A stretch of 64,000 nucleotides of DNA from an uncultured Duncaniella sp. (GTDB lineage Bacteria > Bacteroidota > Bacteroidia > Bacteroidales > Muribaculaceae): NCBI GenBank assembly GCA_910578615.1, contig CAJTRI010000007.1, forward strand, positions 1 to 64,000. The letters run 5' to 3'. Position numbers and translations under genes: made by a program. Each line of letters begins with the position of its first letter. Positions within the stretch are counted from its first letter, which is position 1. Shown here one piece after another: positions 20,101 through 28,740 of this stretch. Under the pieces are notes generated by a model. That model saw only the letters and a program-made list of their open reading frames with translations. It ran no database searches and was not told the origin of the DNA.

Positions 20101-20480
20101 CAGAGAATATGTATACCAATGATAACCAGTCAATCGCCACCAACTGGCGTTGGCGCATGGAGGGTGATGTCACAGACATGCCCCGTGCTCTGTACAAGTA
20201 TGGTTACAACTGGATGCCCTCTGACCGTTTCGTCGAGGATGGTTCTTTCCTGCGTTTCAAATACCTCACCTTCAATTATGCCTTCCCCAAAGAGATGCTC
20301 GGCAAGATTCATCTCAGCCAGCTTAATCTCTATCTGACACTCAACAACATCTACACCTGGACCAAGTATACCGGCGTAGATCCAGAGATTACCCCCAACG
20401 GTGTGACAGGCATAGTCGAGGATTGGAGCACGACTCCCCGTTCGCAGTATTTCACCTTTGGTGCCACTTTTGGCTTCTAA
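17184..20480 (+). CDS. SusC/RagA TonB-dependent glycan transporter (first)
   Basis: This 1098-residue outer membrane protein has a signal peptide (1-23), an N-terminal carboxypeptidase-regulatory-like beta domain (about 25-105, GTVVRGTVFDDMGEPVIGA), the conserved link IQEVVVIGQK, a plug domain with LQGRMAGLDIVGASG, SMRIRGSGS and VLKDGAAAAIYGARGANGVI, and then a 22-strand barrel ending in YFTFGATFGF. SusC proteins import oligosaccharides through the outer membrane using TonB energy, with SusD as the lid. It is nine bases upstream of its susD partner and preceded by the FAS1 lipoprotein. All family motifs are intact. Confidence 0.95.
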   Translation: MEKIRYTLIILLLAFLPSMASGQGTVVRGTVFDDMGEPVIGALIHEVDKNNRVYSNAVTDINGEFAVKVKNPKNQLRFNYIGYKTQTLPIEPKMDVVLQNETTIQEVVVIGQKLSSDGSMPIPVREISGATQTLDTKAFEGLSVASVDDALQGRMAGLDIVGASGDLGSGSSMRIRGSGSINANAEPLIVLNDIPYESHVNDNFDYANATQEQFANLLSINPEDIQEITVLKDGAAAAIYGARGANGVIMIKTKRGVKGPPKVQYLYKFSAHKQPRGRKMLSGDDYTMLMKQAYFNPSQDENACNIPEYNYDPTFPEYHNFNANTDWVKEVTQYGYTHDNTVNVTGGGDKATYRVSLGYLTQSGTIIEQHYNRVSALMNLDYQVSDRLKFSTEFSLTHSKNKRTFQDDDDGNYNSSILDVAYRKMPNVAVYRHDMQGNRTNDFYIIPRSSSLDDSQKNLVNPVALAHLARFDETNMRIIPTLRLIYDILDPHKTRLRYQGYVQFDIENKKDDKELPRGVTSFNWDNDAVNRVYRHDIESHNMQTKHELLFVPQLGDKNSLMVMAAWEMTSGNSQAQRFRSSNLPNGITNATQAGVERMISSSKGEWHSMAYMARMHYAFMNRYILDATVRRDGSTRFGPDNRWGTFPAVSAKWIISDENWMKDLTWIDMLGIRAGYGKTGRMPNDEYLHYARYSADYGTDNGHGSYIDISTLRPATLRLSNLKWETATSYNVGLDLNLFNYRLNLDMNVFHETDRDLLFENQPIPTSSGFGSIRYINGGTLVKNGWEINCYTTNLVKFGDFSFDVNFNLANYQSKITELLPEILETNRGEFVKTPNESRYVNRLQINNAYGSIYGLRYKGVYQWSEYKEGREHTAPVVLDAAGNVVKDANGNPLPMYYDYGGLNYRFRGGDAIYEDINHDGTIDELDVVYLGNCNPKIYGGFGATFRWKNLSVNAFFNFRAGNKIANYARMRAENMYTNDNQSIATNWRWRMEGDVTDMPRALYKYGYNWMPSDRFVEDGSFLRFKYLTFNYAFPKEMLGKIHLSQLNLYLTLNNIYTWTKYTGVDPEITPNGVTGIVEDWSTTPRSQYFTFGATFGF

Positions 20481-20489
20481 TACTTAAAA

Positions 20490-22055
20490 ATGAAAAAGTT
20501 TATGAACAAGATATTCAAACTGACGGCCGCTGTCTTCGTGGCACTTACGGTCTCGTCCTGCAACGACTTTTTCGACCTCAAACCCCAGAACCAGCTTGTC
20601 CTTGATGAGTTCTGGCAGTCGGAATCCGACGTTCTGAGCGTAACCGGCGGCTGTTACCGTACCATGCAGGAGAACGGCTTCATGCAGCGTCTGCTCCTGT
20701 GGGGCGAATTCAGAGGCGATAACGTCATCTTAGGCAATGGTGACGGAGGTGATATTTCCAACATCGCCAATCTCAACATCCTTCCCTCCAACGGCTATTC
20801 CCGATGGGAAGATTTCTATAAGGTCATAAACCTCTGCAACACGGTGGAGTATTTTGCACCCCGGGTCGTGGATCGAGATCCCAACTTCACAACGGCCCAG
20901 CTCAATGGATATCTGGCCGAGGTGAAGGGCATCAGGGCGCTTTGCTACTTCACTCTTGTCAAGACATTCCGTGACGTGCCTCTGGTGCTTGATCCTGTGA
21001 TTGACGATACGCAGACATTCCAGATTCCTCAATCGGCACCTGAGGATGTGCTTTCGTACCTGATTGATGATCTCAAACAGATAGAGCCTAAGGCTTTCAC
21101 CTCGTGGAGCAACAAGGCCTATACCAAGGGACGCATAACCCAGAACGCCATCCGCGCGCTTATCGCCGACATGAGTCTTTGGCTCAACCGCTATGATGAC
21201 TGTATAGAGTATTGTGACCGTATCATGAGTGATGCCAACAACATCATCACTTTCGAGACCTCGGCATCATATTACAAAAATATCTTTATTGACGGCAATT
21301 CATCAGAGAGCATTTTCGAATTGCAGTTCAACCGCACGAGCAGCACGGTGGCCAATTACACGCTTGTCAGCTATTACGGAACCGACGGCAGTTCAAATCC
21401 CGTCATGAACGCCTATGATTTCCCGTCCACCGAACTGTTTGTCGAGACAGACCATCGCGGATATGATTTCTTCTATCCTTCCAATAGTGGAGTCTGCCCC
21501 ATCAAGAAGTATGTGTCATACCGTCCTGATCTCAGCATTGAGAATGTGTCGACATGGAGCTATATGGATCTTGGCTATACGGCCGGCAACTGCAACTGGA
21601 TTTTCTACCGCCTTCCTGACATATATCTCATGAAGGCAGAGGCCCTTGTCGAGAAGGGAGAGAATCTTGCAGAGGCATACAGGCTTGTGAGTCTGACGTT
21701 TGACCGTGCCAATCCAGATCTCGAACCCGGCATGGCCTCACCCGGAGCCTCTTCTTCGCAGGAAGCTATGCGCGAACTCGTGTTTGAGGAGCGTCAGAGA
21801 GAGTTCCTATTCGAAGGAAAGCGCTATTATGACCTCATCCGCCGCATCAACCGCAACCGCTCGCAGTTCAGTGTGCTTGTCAACCGCTACCTTGTGCCGA
21901 AGTACATCACTCTCGACCAGGCCACGGTGACCAGTAAGCTCAGCGAGTATGATGCGTTGTTCATGCCCATTAACGAGACAGAGCTTAAAGCCAACCTCGA
22001 ACTGGAACAGAACCCGTTCTACAAGTTATCGAATGATATCGGCATCAACAAGTAA
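20490..22055 (+). CDS. SusD/RagB surface glycan-binding lipoprotein (first)
   Basis: This 521-residue lipoprotein has a lipobox (VSSC, Cys24) followed by NDFFD, and the SusD signature CNDFFDLKPQNQL right after it. Helical TPR-like segments follow, with the typical LAEVKGIRALCYFTLVKTF around residue 150 and the C-terminal RQREFLFEGKRYYDLIR motif. SusD proteins sit on top of SusC as a hinged lid that captures glycan. It is paired with the susC gene nine bases upstream and followed after 13 bases by a FAS1 lipoprotein. Confidence 0.95.
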   Translation: MKKFMNKIFKLTAAVFVALTVSSCNDFFDLKPQNQLVLDEFWQSESDVLSVTGGCYRTMQENGFMQRLLLWGEFRGDNVILGNGDGGDISNIANLNILPSNGYSRWEDFYKVINLCNTVEYFAPRVVDRDPNFTTAQLNGYLAEVKGIRALCYFTLVKTFRDVPLVLDPVIDDTQTFQIPQSAPEDVLSYLIDDLKQIEPKAFTSWSNKAYTKGRITQNAIRALIADMSLWLNRYDDCIEYCDRIMSDANNIITFETSASYYKNIFIDGNSSESIFELQFNRTSSTVANYTLVSYYGTDGSSNPVMNAYDFPSTELFVETDHRGYDFFYPSNSGVCPIKKYVSYRPDLSIENVSTWSYMDLGYTAGNCNWIFYRLPDIYLMKAEALVEKGENLAEAYRLVSLTFDRANPDLEPGMASPGASSSQEAMRELVFEERQREFLFEGKRYYDLIRRINRNRSQFSVLVNRYLVPKYITLDQATVTSKLSEYDALFMPINETELKANLELEQNPFYKLSNDIGINK

Positions 22056-22068
22056 CAAATAAACGAAT

Positions 22069-23934
22069 ATGGATTTCACAAAACTATATAAGGGTGCGGC
22101 ACTGACTGCGGCTGTGACGGCTTTATTTGCCATGACTGCCTGTGGTGACGATGTGAAGGACGAGGCTTACTATACCTTTACCGGCCAGACTGTCGCATCA
22201 TATTGCGAGGATAATGACGGGATGTTTTCGACCTTCTCGCGCCTTATTTCCGAGACCGGGACATACGGCCTCCTGTCTACCTACGGACACTACACCTGCT
22301 TCTTGCCTGATGATAAGGCGTTTGAAGATTATTTCTCTACGATAGGGAAGGGGTATGACCAACTCACCGATGAGGAGAAGATAGAGATAGTATACAACCA
22401 TGTCATCAAGAGTTCGGCTACCGACTATACTTCCGAGCGCTTTGAGGAAGGTGCCCTTGCGGAGCCTACCATGAGCGACAATTACATAGTGGTCTCTTAT
22501 GTCACCGATGCCGGTGGTGCCGGGCTGCAAATCTATGTCAACAAGGATGTCAGAATCATTGACCGTGACATAGAGCTTCATAACGGCGTAATCCATCATG
22601 TCGGAGCGGTCATCCGTCCGACATCGGACTTTATCGATGATATACTTATAGACAAGGACGCGGTCGGAAACCAGGAGTTCTCGATATTCCATCAGGCTTT
22701 GGTTATGACCCATATGAACGACAGCATACGCAAGACCTATGACAGCGATTATGTCTGTCCGAGTCCCAACGGTATCATGACCGTCGGAGGATGGAATCTT
22801 AAAGTTCCCACTGTCAAGCGGTATGGTTTCACGGTCTTTGCCGAGTCAGACGCCGTCATGGCCGAGGCCGGTATCAGATCCATTGACGATCTGAAAGCCT
22901 ATGCCGACAAATATTATACGAGCGAGAGCGATGACCCTACCGACCGTCGCAATTCACTCAACAAGTTTGTCTCCTATCACATTCTTGACCGTCAGATGTC
23001 AACCAACTCTTTTATATACAGCGGAAAAGCTACGACTCCCAACTGTGCGAAAGACCGTGTTGAGTTTTATGAGACGATGTATGAGTTCCATCTTCTTAAA
23101 ATCAACGTAGGCAGCTCTCTGAACCGTTCCGAGCGTGATATCAGGGACTATGTTGGTGTGAACGAGCAGCTAAGCAATATCAGCACTGTCAACGGCTATA
23201 TCCACTCACTTGACAAGATGCTTGTATATGACCGTGAACGCATGGAGAACGACGTGCTCAACTGCCGCATACGTTTTGATATGTTCAACGTTCCCCCGGA
23301 ACTGACCAACAACAATATACGCTGGCAGATGGTGGGAATGGAAGGTGACGCCGTAGGCTATACCGTCCCCCATGACTTCTGTGGCAAGCACCTGTCTTTC
23401 ACGGAAGAAACCGAGATTACCATGTGGGCAAGCGACTACTGGGACGTGTTCGAGTCTGACGAGATGAAGCTCAACGGCTGGTATGATTTCACACTCCGTA
23501 TGCTCCCTGTTCCCCCGGGAAGTTACGAGATACGCGTAGGTTACCGTCCCGAGCCGTGGCGCGGTATAGCGCAGTTCTTTATCGACGGAGAGATACAGGG
23601 CATACCTCGTGACCTCCGAATCATGGGTTCCGACCCACAGGTGGGCTGGGAAGAGGATAATGGCGGCCCGCATGATGCCGAGAATGACAAGGCCATGCGC
23701 AACCGTGGCTACATGAAGGCTCCAGCATCGATGTGGTCTAATCATGACAACTGTACGTTCAGGGACATACGTGTCAAGCAGCCTCTACGAATGATTATCG
23801 GTACGGTCAATTTCCAGGAATACGGAGAGCACTTCCTGCGCGCGAAGAATGTCTATGCGTCAGACCGCGAATACAACGGTGACTATATCGAACTCATCCC
23901 GACAAGCCTCATCGACAGCGAGGATATTTACTAA
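22069..23934 (+). CDS. FAS1-domain surface lipoprotein with C-terminal beta domain
   Basis: This 621-residue lipoprotein has Cys25 (MTAC) followed by GDD. Two fasciclin domains lie at about 38-180 (YTCFLPDDKAFEDYF, then NGVIHHVGAVI) and 183-380 (YGFTVFAESDAVM, then NGYIHSLDKML). Residues 385-621 form a separate beta-rich region with many aromatic residues that resembles a carbohydrate-binding jelly roll in composition, but I do not recognise the family. Its place right after SusD is where PULs usually encode SusE-like surface glycan-binding proteins, so that role is inferred. It lies in the same operon as its neighbours. Confidence 0.82.
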   Translation: MDFTKLYKGAALTAAVTALFAMTACGDDVKDEAYYTFTGQTVASYCEDNDGMFSTFSRLISETGTYGLLSTYGHYTCFLPDDKAFEDYFSTIGKGYDQLTDEEKIEIVYNHVIKSSATDYTSERFEEGALAEPTMSDNYIVVSYVTDAGGAGLQIYVNKDVRIIDRDIELHNGVIHHVGAVIRPTSDFIDDILIDKDAVGNQEFSIFHQALVMTHMNDSIRKTYDSDYVCPSPNGIMTVGGWNLKVPTVKRYGFTVFAESDAVMAEAGIRSIDDLKAYADKYYTSESDDPTDRRNSLNKFVSYHILDRQMSTNSFIYSGKATTPNCAKDRVEFYETMYEFHLLKINVGSSLNRSERDIRDYVGVNEQLSNISTVNGYIHSLDKMLVYDRERMENDVLNCRIRFDMFNVPPELTNNNIRWQMVGMEGDAVGYTVPHDFCGKHLSFTEETEITMWASDYWDVFESDEMKLNGWYDFTLRMLPVPPGSYEIRVGYRPEPWRGIAQFFIDGEIQGIPRDLRIMGSDPQVGWEEDNGGPHDAENDKAMRNRGYMKAPASMWSNHDNCTFRDIRVKQPLRMIIGTVNFQEYGEHFLRAKNVYASDREYNGDYIELIPTSLIDSEDIY

Positions 23935-23953
23935 AATACTTCCGAAAAAAACT

Positions 23954-25534
23954 ATGAAATCAAAATATATCATTACAGCATCTCTGGCAGCCATGATGGC
24001 GTCGGCGTCCTGTTCGGATGACTGGGACAGCCACTACGAGCCGGGGCATAACGGCTCAGGCAAGACTGTCTATGAGATGATAAAGGCCGATCCGTCCCTG
24101 TCGCGCTTTGCAGAGATGGTTGATGCTGCCGGCTACAAGACACTTCTTGAATCAAGCCAGACGTTCACCGTATTCGCACCGACCAACGAGGCTCTTGCCA
24201 CGGTGGACATGGACGACCAGACCGCCGTGAAGCGTATCGTGGCCAACCATATAGCACGTTTCAACGTTTCCACCGCCACCGCGCCTGACAAAGGTGTGAA
24301 GATGTACAACGGCAAGCGGTTCTTCTTTGAAGGCAAGGCTTTCGGTTCGGCTCCCATCATCAGTGCCGACAATATCGCAGGCAACGGCATACTTCATGTC
24401 ATATCCTCACAGATTCCTTATTTCTACAATCTGCGCGAGTATATGGATACCCATGAATCCACAACGAGTATCGCCGAATTCATAAAGCGTTTTGACGAGC
24501 GCAGGCTTGACCTTGAAGCAAGTCGTCCGATATCGGTCAACGAGTCGGGACAGACCGTCTATGACTCTGTCATGGTGGATTATAATCCTGTCTTCGAGCA
24601 TTCGTTCCTCGGTCTCGGCTCCATAGCGTGTGAAGACTCGGTGTTCACCATGATTATCCCTGACAACAACGCATGGCAGAAAGCCTATGACCGCATCTCG
24701 CCTTACTATAATGTCTATGACGCCGACAGCAAGGTGTCGGACTCCATACGCGATGTGCAGACATCTCTCGCCATTCTCGGCGACCTCGTCTATCGCCAGC
24801 GTATAACTGATCCGGCATCGTTGTCAAAGGTGGTCTCTACCTCAGGCAGCGAGATTACGGATGTGGCGTCTCTGTTTTCCGGCACTATGCCGGTGGAAGC
24901 CAGCAATGGTATGATCTACATCGCTCCGTCTGTCAACTATGACAATACCCTGACATGGAACAAGGAGATAGAGGTGGAAGGCGAGAACACCGTGGGCCGC
25001 ACTCCCGGCGCCGCTACCACCGTCAATGTACGTTCCGTGGACTCCTCGCATCCGCTTGCGTCAGAGGTGAGCGATATGCGGTATATAGAGGTGACACCCA
25101 CATCTCCTTCGCGCCAGCCGAGTGTTACCATCTCGATTCCTGACGTGCTTTCATGCGAATATGACATATATGCGTCCTTCGTGCCCGGTAACGTGGCTGA
25201 TGAGACCGTGGTTGATGACCGCACACGCGTTCAGTTCACTATCTCCTATCGGGGAGAGAACGGTCGCCAGACCTCCAAGAAGTTCAATAGCCAGGATTTC
25301 GTCACCAGCCCCACAGAGATGACGCTTATCAAGGTGGCTGAGGCTTTCAGCTTTCCCACGTCAAACTTCTATGACCGTCTGTGGAGCATGGACGAGTCTC
25401 ACAGCGAGCTTGACAAGAGCGTGACCACAACGCTCCTCGTCTCTACCAATGTGAGCAACGCCGAGTTCAACCGCAATGAACTCACCCGCCGTTTCCGTCT
25501 TGACAGAATCATACTCATCCCGGTTAAAAAGTAA
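23954..25534 (+). CDS. FAS1-domain surface lipoprotein
   Basis: This 526-residue lipoprotein has Cys20 (SASC) followed by SDD. The first FAS1 domain (about 33-150) is canonical, with TVYEMIKADPSLSRFAEMV, FTVFAPTNEAL, VANHI and NGILHVI. The second (about 152-325) is looser, with FTMIIPDNNAWQ and NGMIYIAPSV. Residues 325-526 form a beta-rich tail (TVNVRSVDSSHPLASEVSD, YDIYASFVPGNV) that looks like a second binding module. The ATG at 23954 gives the lipoprotein signal, and the longer frame overlaps the previous gene. It lies 12 bases before the second susC gene and probably binds glycan at the surface. Confidence 0.82.
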   Translation: MKSKYIITASLAAMMASASCSDDWDSHYEPGHNGSGKTVYEMIKADPSLSRFAEMVDAAGYKTLLESSQTFTVFAPTNEALATVDMDDQTAVKRIVANHIARFNVSTATAPDKGVKMYNGKRFFFEGKAFGSAPIISADNIAGNGILHVISSQIPYFYNLREYMDTHESTTSIAEFIKRFDERRLDLEASRPISVNESGQTVYDSVMVDYNPVFEHSFLGLGSIACEDSVFTMIIPDNNAWQKAYDRISPYYNVYDADSKVSDSIRDVQTSLAILGDLVYRQRITDPASLSKVVSTSGSEITDVASLFSGTMPVEASNGMIYIAPSVNYDNTLTWNKEIEVEGENTVGRTPGAATTVNVRSVDSSHPLASEVSDMRYIEVTPTSPSRQPSVTISIPDVLSCEYDIYASFVPGNVADETVVDDRTRVQFTISYRGENGRQTSKKFNSQDFVTSPTEMTLIKVAEAFSFPTSNFYDRLWSMDESHSELDKSVTTTLLVSTNVSNAEFNRNELTRRFRLDRIILIPVKK

Positions 25535-25546
25535 AAATCTCACCCC

Positions 25547-28500
25547 ATGAAAAGTAACAATAGCAATAAAACGACTCTTTTCGGCTTGATATTCAAGGCG
25601 GGTGTGACAGCCTCACTCCTTGCCGCAGTTCCAGCCGCCATTGTGGCCGCCGAGAAGGCGGAGGGTGCCGGGGTTACCGCTCCCGCTGCGGCAGTCCGGC
25701 TTTCGGGCACGGTGATCGATGCGAGCACCGGCCTCCCTATGGCAGGTTCGCGTATATCGGTGGTCAACAGTAGTGAGACAGTGCTCACTGACGACGAGGG
25801 ACACTTCAACCTTAATGTTCCGGTTGCCGGAGTGACGCTTGTGGCAAGTGCTCCCGGCTATAATACCGTCTATGTCCCCATGAGCGGGCGTGAAGGAGCT
25901 GATATAAAGCTCTCGCCATCTACCGGCAACACCCTATATGACGGCATTCTGTCAGTAGGGGCATCCACTCCTTCGGGTCTCGGACTCGGACGCACCACGG
26001 CCGACAATTCCGTTGTCGACCTGCAAGGCTCATTACTTTCAATATCACGTTCGGGTATGCCCGGCAGCGGCCACTCGGTTTATATAGACGGTATACATTC
26101 GCTCAATACGTCTTCCCAGCCGCTTTATATCGTGGACGGGGTAGAGTGGACAACCGTTGACGCCGTGGCTTCGGCCATAGACGGGCATTTTAACAATCCT
26201 CTCGCCCTCATATCCCCTGACGATATAGAGAGCATCAGCGTGCTCAAAAACGGCACAGCCCTCTACGGGGCCAAGGGCGGCAACGGAGTGGTGGTGATAA
26301 ACACCCGGCGTGCCCACAGCGAGGCTACCGAGATTGAAGCGTTCGCCCGTATGGGATGGCGGGACGGCATAAAGTCTATTCCTGTGATGGATGCCACGCA
26401 ATATAGACTTTATGCCTCGGACATAATCAAAGGCAAATATGCCAACTCTACCCTGATCGACCGTCTGAGCTTTCTGAACGATGATGTCAACTCGTCCCAG
26501 TATGCTGTCAACCACAACAACACTGACTGGCTTGACCTCATATCCCGCAAGGGGCTTGTCATGGACTACGGTGTCAATGTGCGTGGTGGTGATGACCGTG
26601 CCCTTTATGCGTTCATGCTCGGATATACTCGCAACGAGGGGCCTGTAAAGGACACTGATTTTGACCGCATCAATATCCGTTTTAACTCCGACATCAATCT
26701 CTGGAAGGGTGTGAAGATGCGCTTCAACGTGGCATATGCACAGGTGGACTACAATATGTTTGATGACGGTATCAACGCTGTCTCCTCCCCTTACTATCTG
26801 TCGCTCATCAAGTCGCCGCTCTATCACTCCAACGTGCTGACCTCGGCAGGTGATGTCACCTTGAAGTATGCGGATGTCGATGAGCTTGGCGTGGGAAATC
26901 CCATGAACATCCTCGACCTCGGCAAGGGTGAGAATCGCAATTATCGTTTCAATCTCAATGTGGCTCCGCGCTATGACATCAGTAACTCCCTGGCTGTGGA
27001 GGGACTTGTTGCATACTCGTTTGACAAGGTGAAGGAAAACACCTTTATTCCTGATTACGGAGTCGCAGACCGTGACCTTGTCAATGATAACGGCGAGGTA
27101 TACAATCGTGTGAAAAATACCGTGCAGAACGTCATGAACCGCCATACCATGTTCCGTTCGGGCATTCATGTTGACTATCGTCCTCTTCGCGGTGTGATTC
27201 ACGATCTCGCGCTCAAAGGTGGTTTTGCTTATCAGAACGATACTTACATCACTTCCCGTGGTCTTGGCTACAATACCTCGTCAGACTTTATACAGGATCT
27301 TGCAAATGCCTCTGTCCGCGAGACCTCTGGATTTGATACCGAATGGCGCAACATGCAGTGGTTCGTGTCCGGGGAATACTCGTTGCTCAACCGTTACCAG
27401 ATCGGTGCCGACATCTCGTTGGAGTCAAATTCCCGTTTCGGCCATAAGGCTCCCGGGGCATTGAGAATGGGAGGTGTGGCATGGGGTTTGTTCCCGTCAG
27501 TCAATCTTGGCTGGATTCTCTCTTCCGAGTCGTGGATGGCCGGTGCTCCTTGGCTCAATCTCCTGAAAATACGTGCCGGATGGGAGATGGCTGGTAATGA
27601 CAACCTTCCGTTCTTTGCCAATCGCACCTATTTTGATTCAAACCATTTCCTCGGTAACGGTTACGGCTCTGTTCTTGCCAATATCGGAAATGACCGTCTC
27701 AAATGGGAGACCACCTCTTCATTCAAGGCTGGTGTGGATATGAGCCTTTTCAACGATCGCTGGCAGTGGAGTCTTGACTTCTTCACCTCCAAGACCCGCG
27801 ACCTCATTGTCAGCAAGCCTCTTGACGAGCAGAGCGGCCTCATGTATTACTGGGCCAACGGTGGCGATCTCCGCAACCGTGGCATCAACTTCTCCACCAC
27901 TGTCCGTGCCGTCAACACCCGTGACTGGAAGCTTGATCTCGGAGCCTCTATCGGGCATTACAAGAACGAGGTGACCAAGCTTGCCGACGGCAGCTTTACC
28001 ACCGATGTGGATGGTGCGACGATACTCACCTCGGTAGGCAATCCCGTGGGTGTCTTCTACGGATATCGCACAGAGGGTGTTTTCTCAACTCCCGAGGAGG
28101 CCGCCGCCGCCAATCTCAGCATCCGCAATCCCAACGGTTCGTATACGGCGTTCGAGGCCGGTGACATGCATTTTGCCGACAATGAGGCTGACGGGGTCAT
28201 TAACGAGCGTGACCGTCAGATTATCGGTGACCCCAATCCCGATTTCTACGGCAATTTCAACTTCCGCCTCCAATGGAAGAACCTCTCCCTTCGTTCGCTG
28301 TTCACATATTCGGTTGGCAATGATGTCTACAACGCGCTTCGGGCCAATCTTGAATCCGGGTCTGATATCTTCAACCAGTCAACAGCCATGACCAACCGAT
28401 GGGTGGCAAACGGACAGGTTACCGACATTCCCCGTGCAACATACGGAGACCCGATGGGCAACTCCCGTTTCTCCGACCGATGGATTGAGGACGGAAGCTA

Positions 28501-28726
28501 TCTGAAATGGAAGTCTCTTGCCATTGACTACCGTATACCTGTCCGCTCACCTTATATACAGGGTGTGACAGTGTCTTTCGAGGTCAACAATCTCGCCACC
28601 TGGACCAAATATCTCGGTCGTGATCCCGAGTTCTCCTACGGCACCTCCCCCCTCTATATGGGTATTGACGCCGGTCTCATCCCCCAGTCGCGTGAATATG
28701 TGTTTGGTGTCAAAGTCAACCTTTAA
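25547..28726 (+). CDS. SusC-like TonB-dependent transporter (second, diverged plug)
   Basis: This 1059-residue outer membrane protein has an Ala-rich signal peptide, a carboxypeptidase-regulatory-like domain (about 48-125, LSGTVIDASTGLPMAGSRI), a plug and a beta barrel ending in YVFGVKVNL. The plug keeps PLYIVDGVEW and ISVLKNGTALYGAKGGNGVVVINT, but the usual E-V-V-V-x-G-Y/Q link is missing and the IRIRG motif reads VYIDG. It is clearly full length and in frame, so it is probably functional with changed gating or TonB coupling. It is paired with the susD gene 14 bases downstream. Confidence 0.9.
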   Translation: MKSNNSNKTTLFGLIFKAGVTASLLAAVPAAIVAAEKAEGAGVTAPAAAVRLSGTVIDASTGLPMAGSRISVVNSSETVLTDDEGHFNLNVPVAGVTLVASAPGYNTVYVPMSGREGADIKLSPSTGNTLYDGILSVGASTPSGLGLGRTTADNSVVDLQGSLLSISRSGMPGSGHSVYIDGIHSLNTSSQPLYIVDGVEWTTVDAVASAIDGHFNNPLALISPDDIESISVLKNGTALYGAKGGNGVVVINTRRAHSEATEIEAFARMGWRDGIKSIPVMDATQYRLYASDIIKGKYANSTLIDRLSFLNDDVNSSQYAVNHNNTDWLDLISRKGLVMDYGVNVRGGDDRALYAFMLGYTRNEGPVKDTDFDRINIRFNSDINLWKGVKMRFNVAYAQVDYNMFDDGINAVSSPYYLSLIKSPLYHSNVLTSAGDVTLKYADVDELGVGNPMNILDLGKGENRNYRFNLNVAPRYDISNSLAVEGLVAYSFDKVKENTFIPDYGVADRDLVNDNGEVYNRVKNTVQNVMNRHTMFRSGIHVDYRPLRGVIHDLALKGGFAYQNDTYITSRGLGYNTSSDFIQDLANASVRETSGFDTEWRNMQWFVSGEYSLLNRYQIGADISLESNSRFGHKAPGALRMGGVAWGLFPSVNLGWILSSESWMAGAPWLNLLKIRAGWEMAGNDNLPFFANRTYFDSNHFLGNGYGSVLANIGNDRLKWETTSSFKAGVDMSLFNDRWQWSLDFFTSKTRDLIVSKPLDEQSGLMYYWANGGDLRNRGINFSTTVRAVNTRDWKLDLGASIGHYKNEVTKLADGSFTTDVDGATILTSVGNPVGVFYGYRTEGVFSTPEEAAAANLSIRNPNGSYTAFEAGDMHFADNEADGVINERDRQIIGDPNPDFYGNFNFRLQWKNLSLRSLFTYSVGNDVYNALRANLESGSDIFNQSTAMTNRWVANGQVTDIPRATYGDPMGNSRFSDRWIEDGSYLKWKSLAIDYRIPVRSPYIQGVTVSFEVNNLATWTKYLGRDPEFSYGTSPLYMGIDAGLIPQSREYVFGVKVNL

Positions 28727-28740
28727 TCCTTTTACTGAAA

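Noticed and set aside
26045..27202. Minus-strand ORF of 385 codons inside the second SusC gene
   Set aside because: It is antisense to a full SusC-like protein and has no recognisable domain or start context.
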